Origin: Leptothermofonsia sichuanensis E412
GTDB taxonomy: Bacteria > Cyanobacteriota > Cyanobacteriia > Leptolyngbyales > Leptolyngbyaceae
NCBI RefSeq assembly: GCF_019891175.1
Contig: NZ_CP072600.1
Coordinates: 930,001 to 994,000 of the forward strand
Direction of reading: 5' to 3'
Length of the DNA stretch: 64,000 bases
The notes beneath the pieces were generated by a model. The model saw only the letters and a list, made by a program, of their open reading frames with translations, was not told where the DNA came from and did not search any database. Numbering within the stretch: the stretch's first letter is position 1; every line of letters starts with the position of its first letter. Position numbers and translations under genes: made by a program. This document shows positions 63,634 to 64,000 of this stretch, piece after piece.

Positions 63634-64000
63634 TTAACCTTCCAGTGCCAGGGAGACGCGATCGCCCCCTATAGTTTGCATTTCACCCAATAGCTGAACC
63701 ACCTGTTCATACTTAAGACTGCGGGAAGGCTGCAAAAGGACGGCTCCCTTTGGATTCTTGACCAGGTAGTCCTGCATGGCTGCCATCAGTTCTTCTCTGG
63801 TGACGGAAGTTTGGGCGATCGTAATTTGTCCACCGGGGTTCAGTTCCACAATTAACGGTTCCGGCAGGACTTCCTGGGGAGAAGGGCTGACCCGATTGCT
63901 GGGAATCGCTACATCAACGGCTTGCAGGTTGCGCAGGGTTGCCGTAATCATGACAAAGAATGCCAGAATCCCCATCATCACGTTCATCATCGGAATCAGG
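63634..64000 (-). CDS. ExbD/TolR-family protein with Asn in place of the membrane Asp; 5' end beyond window
   Basis: About 122 residues are visible; the start lies beyond 64000. The helix reads LIPMMNVMMGILAFFVMITA, aligning with LVPMMDVLMTVLTFFIIIS of the adjacent ExbD, so the usual Asp is Asn. The periplasmic domain is complete: LIVELNPGGQITIAQTSVTR, GAVLLQPSRSLKYEQVVQLL and GGDRVSLALEG. Family knowledge: the Asp is needed for proton-driven movement, so this copy may be a partner subunit without proton relay. An ExbB gene is expected upstream, outside the window. Confidence 0.88.
   Translation of the reverse strand, partial: LIPMMNVMMGILAFFVMITATLRNLQAVDVAIPSNRVSPSPQEVLPEPLIVELNPGGQITIAQTSVTREELMAAMQDYLVKNPKGAVLLQPSRSLKYEQVVQLLGEMQTIGGDRVSLALEG

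Noticed and set aside
1-64000. tRNA or rRNA genes
   Set aside because: I scanned the intergenic regions for cloverleaf arms and T-loop GGTTCGA-type sequence in the right context and found none convincing; a tRNAscan-SE run would settle this.

Overview
The window comes from a cyanobacterium, most likely a filamentous, Leptolyngbya-like one. The octamer GCGATCGC (HIP1) recurs in coding sequence throughout. There is a CmpABCD-type bicarbonate transporter, a pentapeptide protein with an export signal, a CbiG-CobJ fusion, an SLH-porin and a cyanobacteriochrome-like sensor kinase. G+C is a little above 50% by eye. I saw no rRNA, tRNA or CRISPR array.

Layout. 1-8.8 kb (mostly minus): alpha-E protein with its ATP-grasp partner, a dual-ATPase peptide/nickel-type ABC protein, a zinc-ribbon protein, MutS2 and a small exported protein. 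8.8-13.2 kb: a 51-residue two-helix membrane protein and a 1328-residue hybrid histidine kinase. 13.4-21.7 kb: membrane protein, CbiG-CobJ, pentapeptide protein, PurK, fructosamine-kinase family protein, sugar-binding lipoprotein and CysH. 22-31.6 kb: two stand-alone nuclease-fold proteins around a cytochrome b561-like protein, a DnaJ protein, a TPR protein between two related small proteins, an MFS transporter, a CAX-type antiporter and a glycosyltransferase. 31.7-34.5 kb is decay: an MgtE remnant, a choloylglycine-hydrolase-family pseudogene and two broken insertion sequences. 34.5-38.9 kb: ABC-2 exporter, DUF1003 protein and alpha-amylase. 39.1-42.5 kb is an IS island with two IS630-family types and a stranded CHASE2 fragment. 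42.9-49.4 kb: cmpABCD plus a coupled DUF6671 gene. 49.8-54.4 kb: cation diffusion facilitator, nucleotide cyclase with helical repeats, and a coupled pentapeptide protein. 54.7-64 kb: SLH-porin, Pho-box-preceded pstSCAB, two tandem TonB-like paralogues and, convergent to them, two ExbD-like genes.

The most interesting stretch is the right end. Two TonB-like proteins follow pstB with spacings of 16 and about 24 bases, so they look like part of the phosphate-starvation operon. They face two ExbD-type genes, one of which has Asn in place of the membrane Asp. Together these suggest an energised envelope system tied to phosphate uptake (inference).

Intergenic DNA is dense in small repeats: at least three MITE-like families (one inserted inside another, one abutting the cmpA stop codon), a 74-bp element whose two copies show compensatory stem changes, perfect palindromes, and CACAGAG/CACAAAG hairpins.
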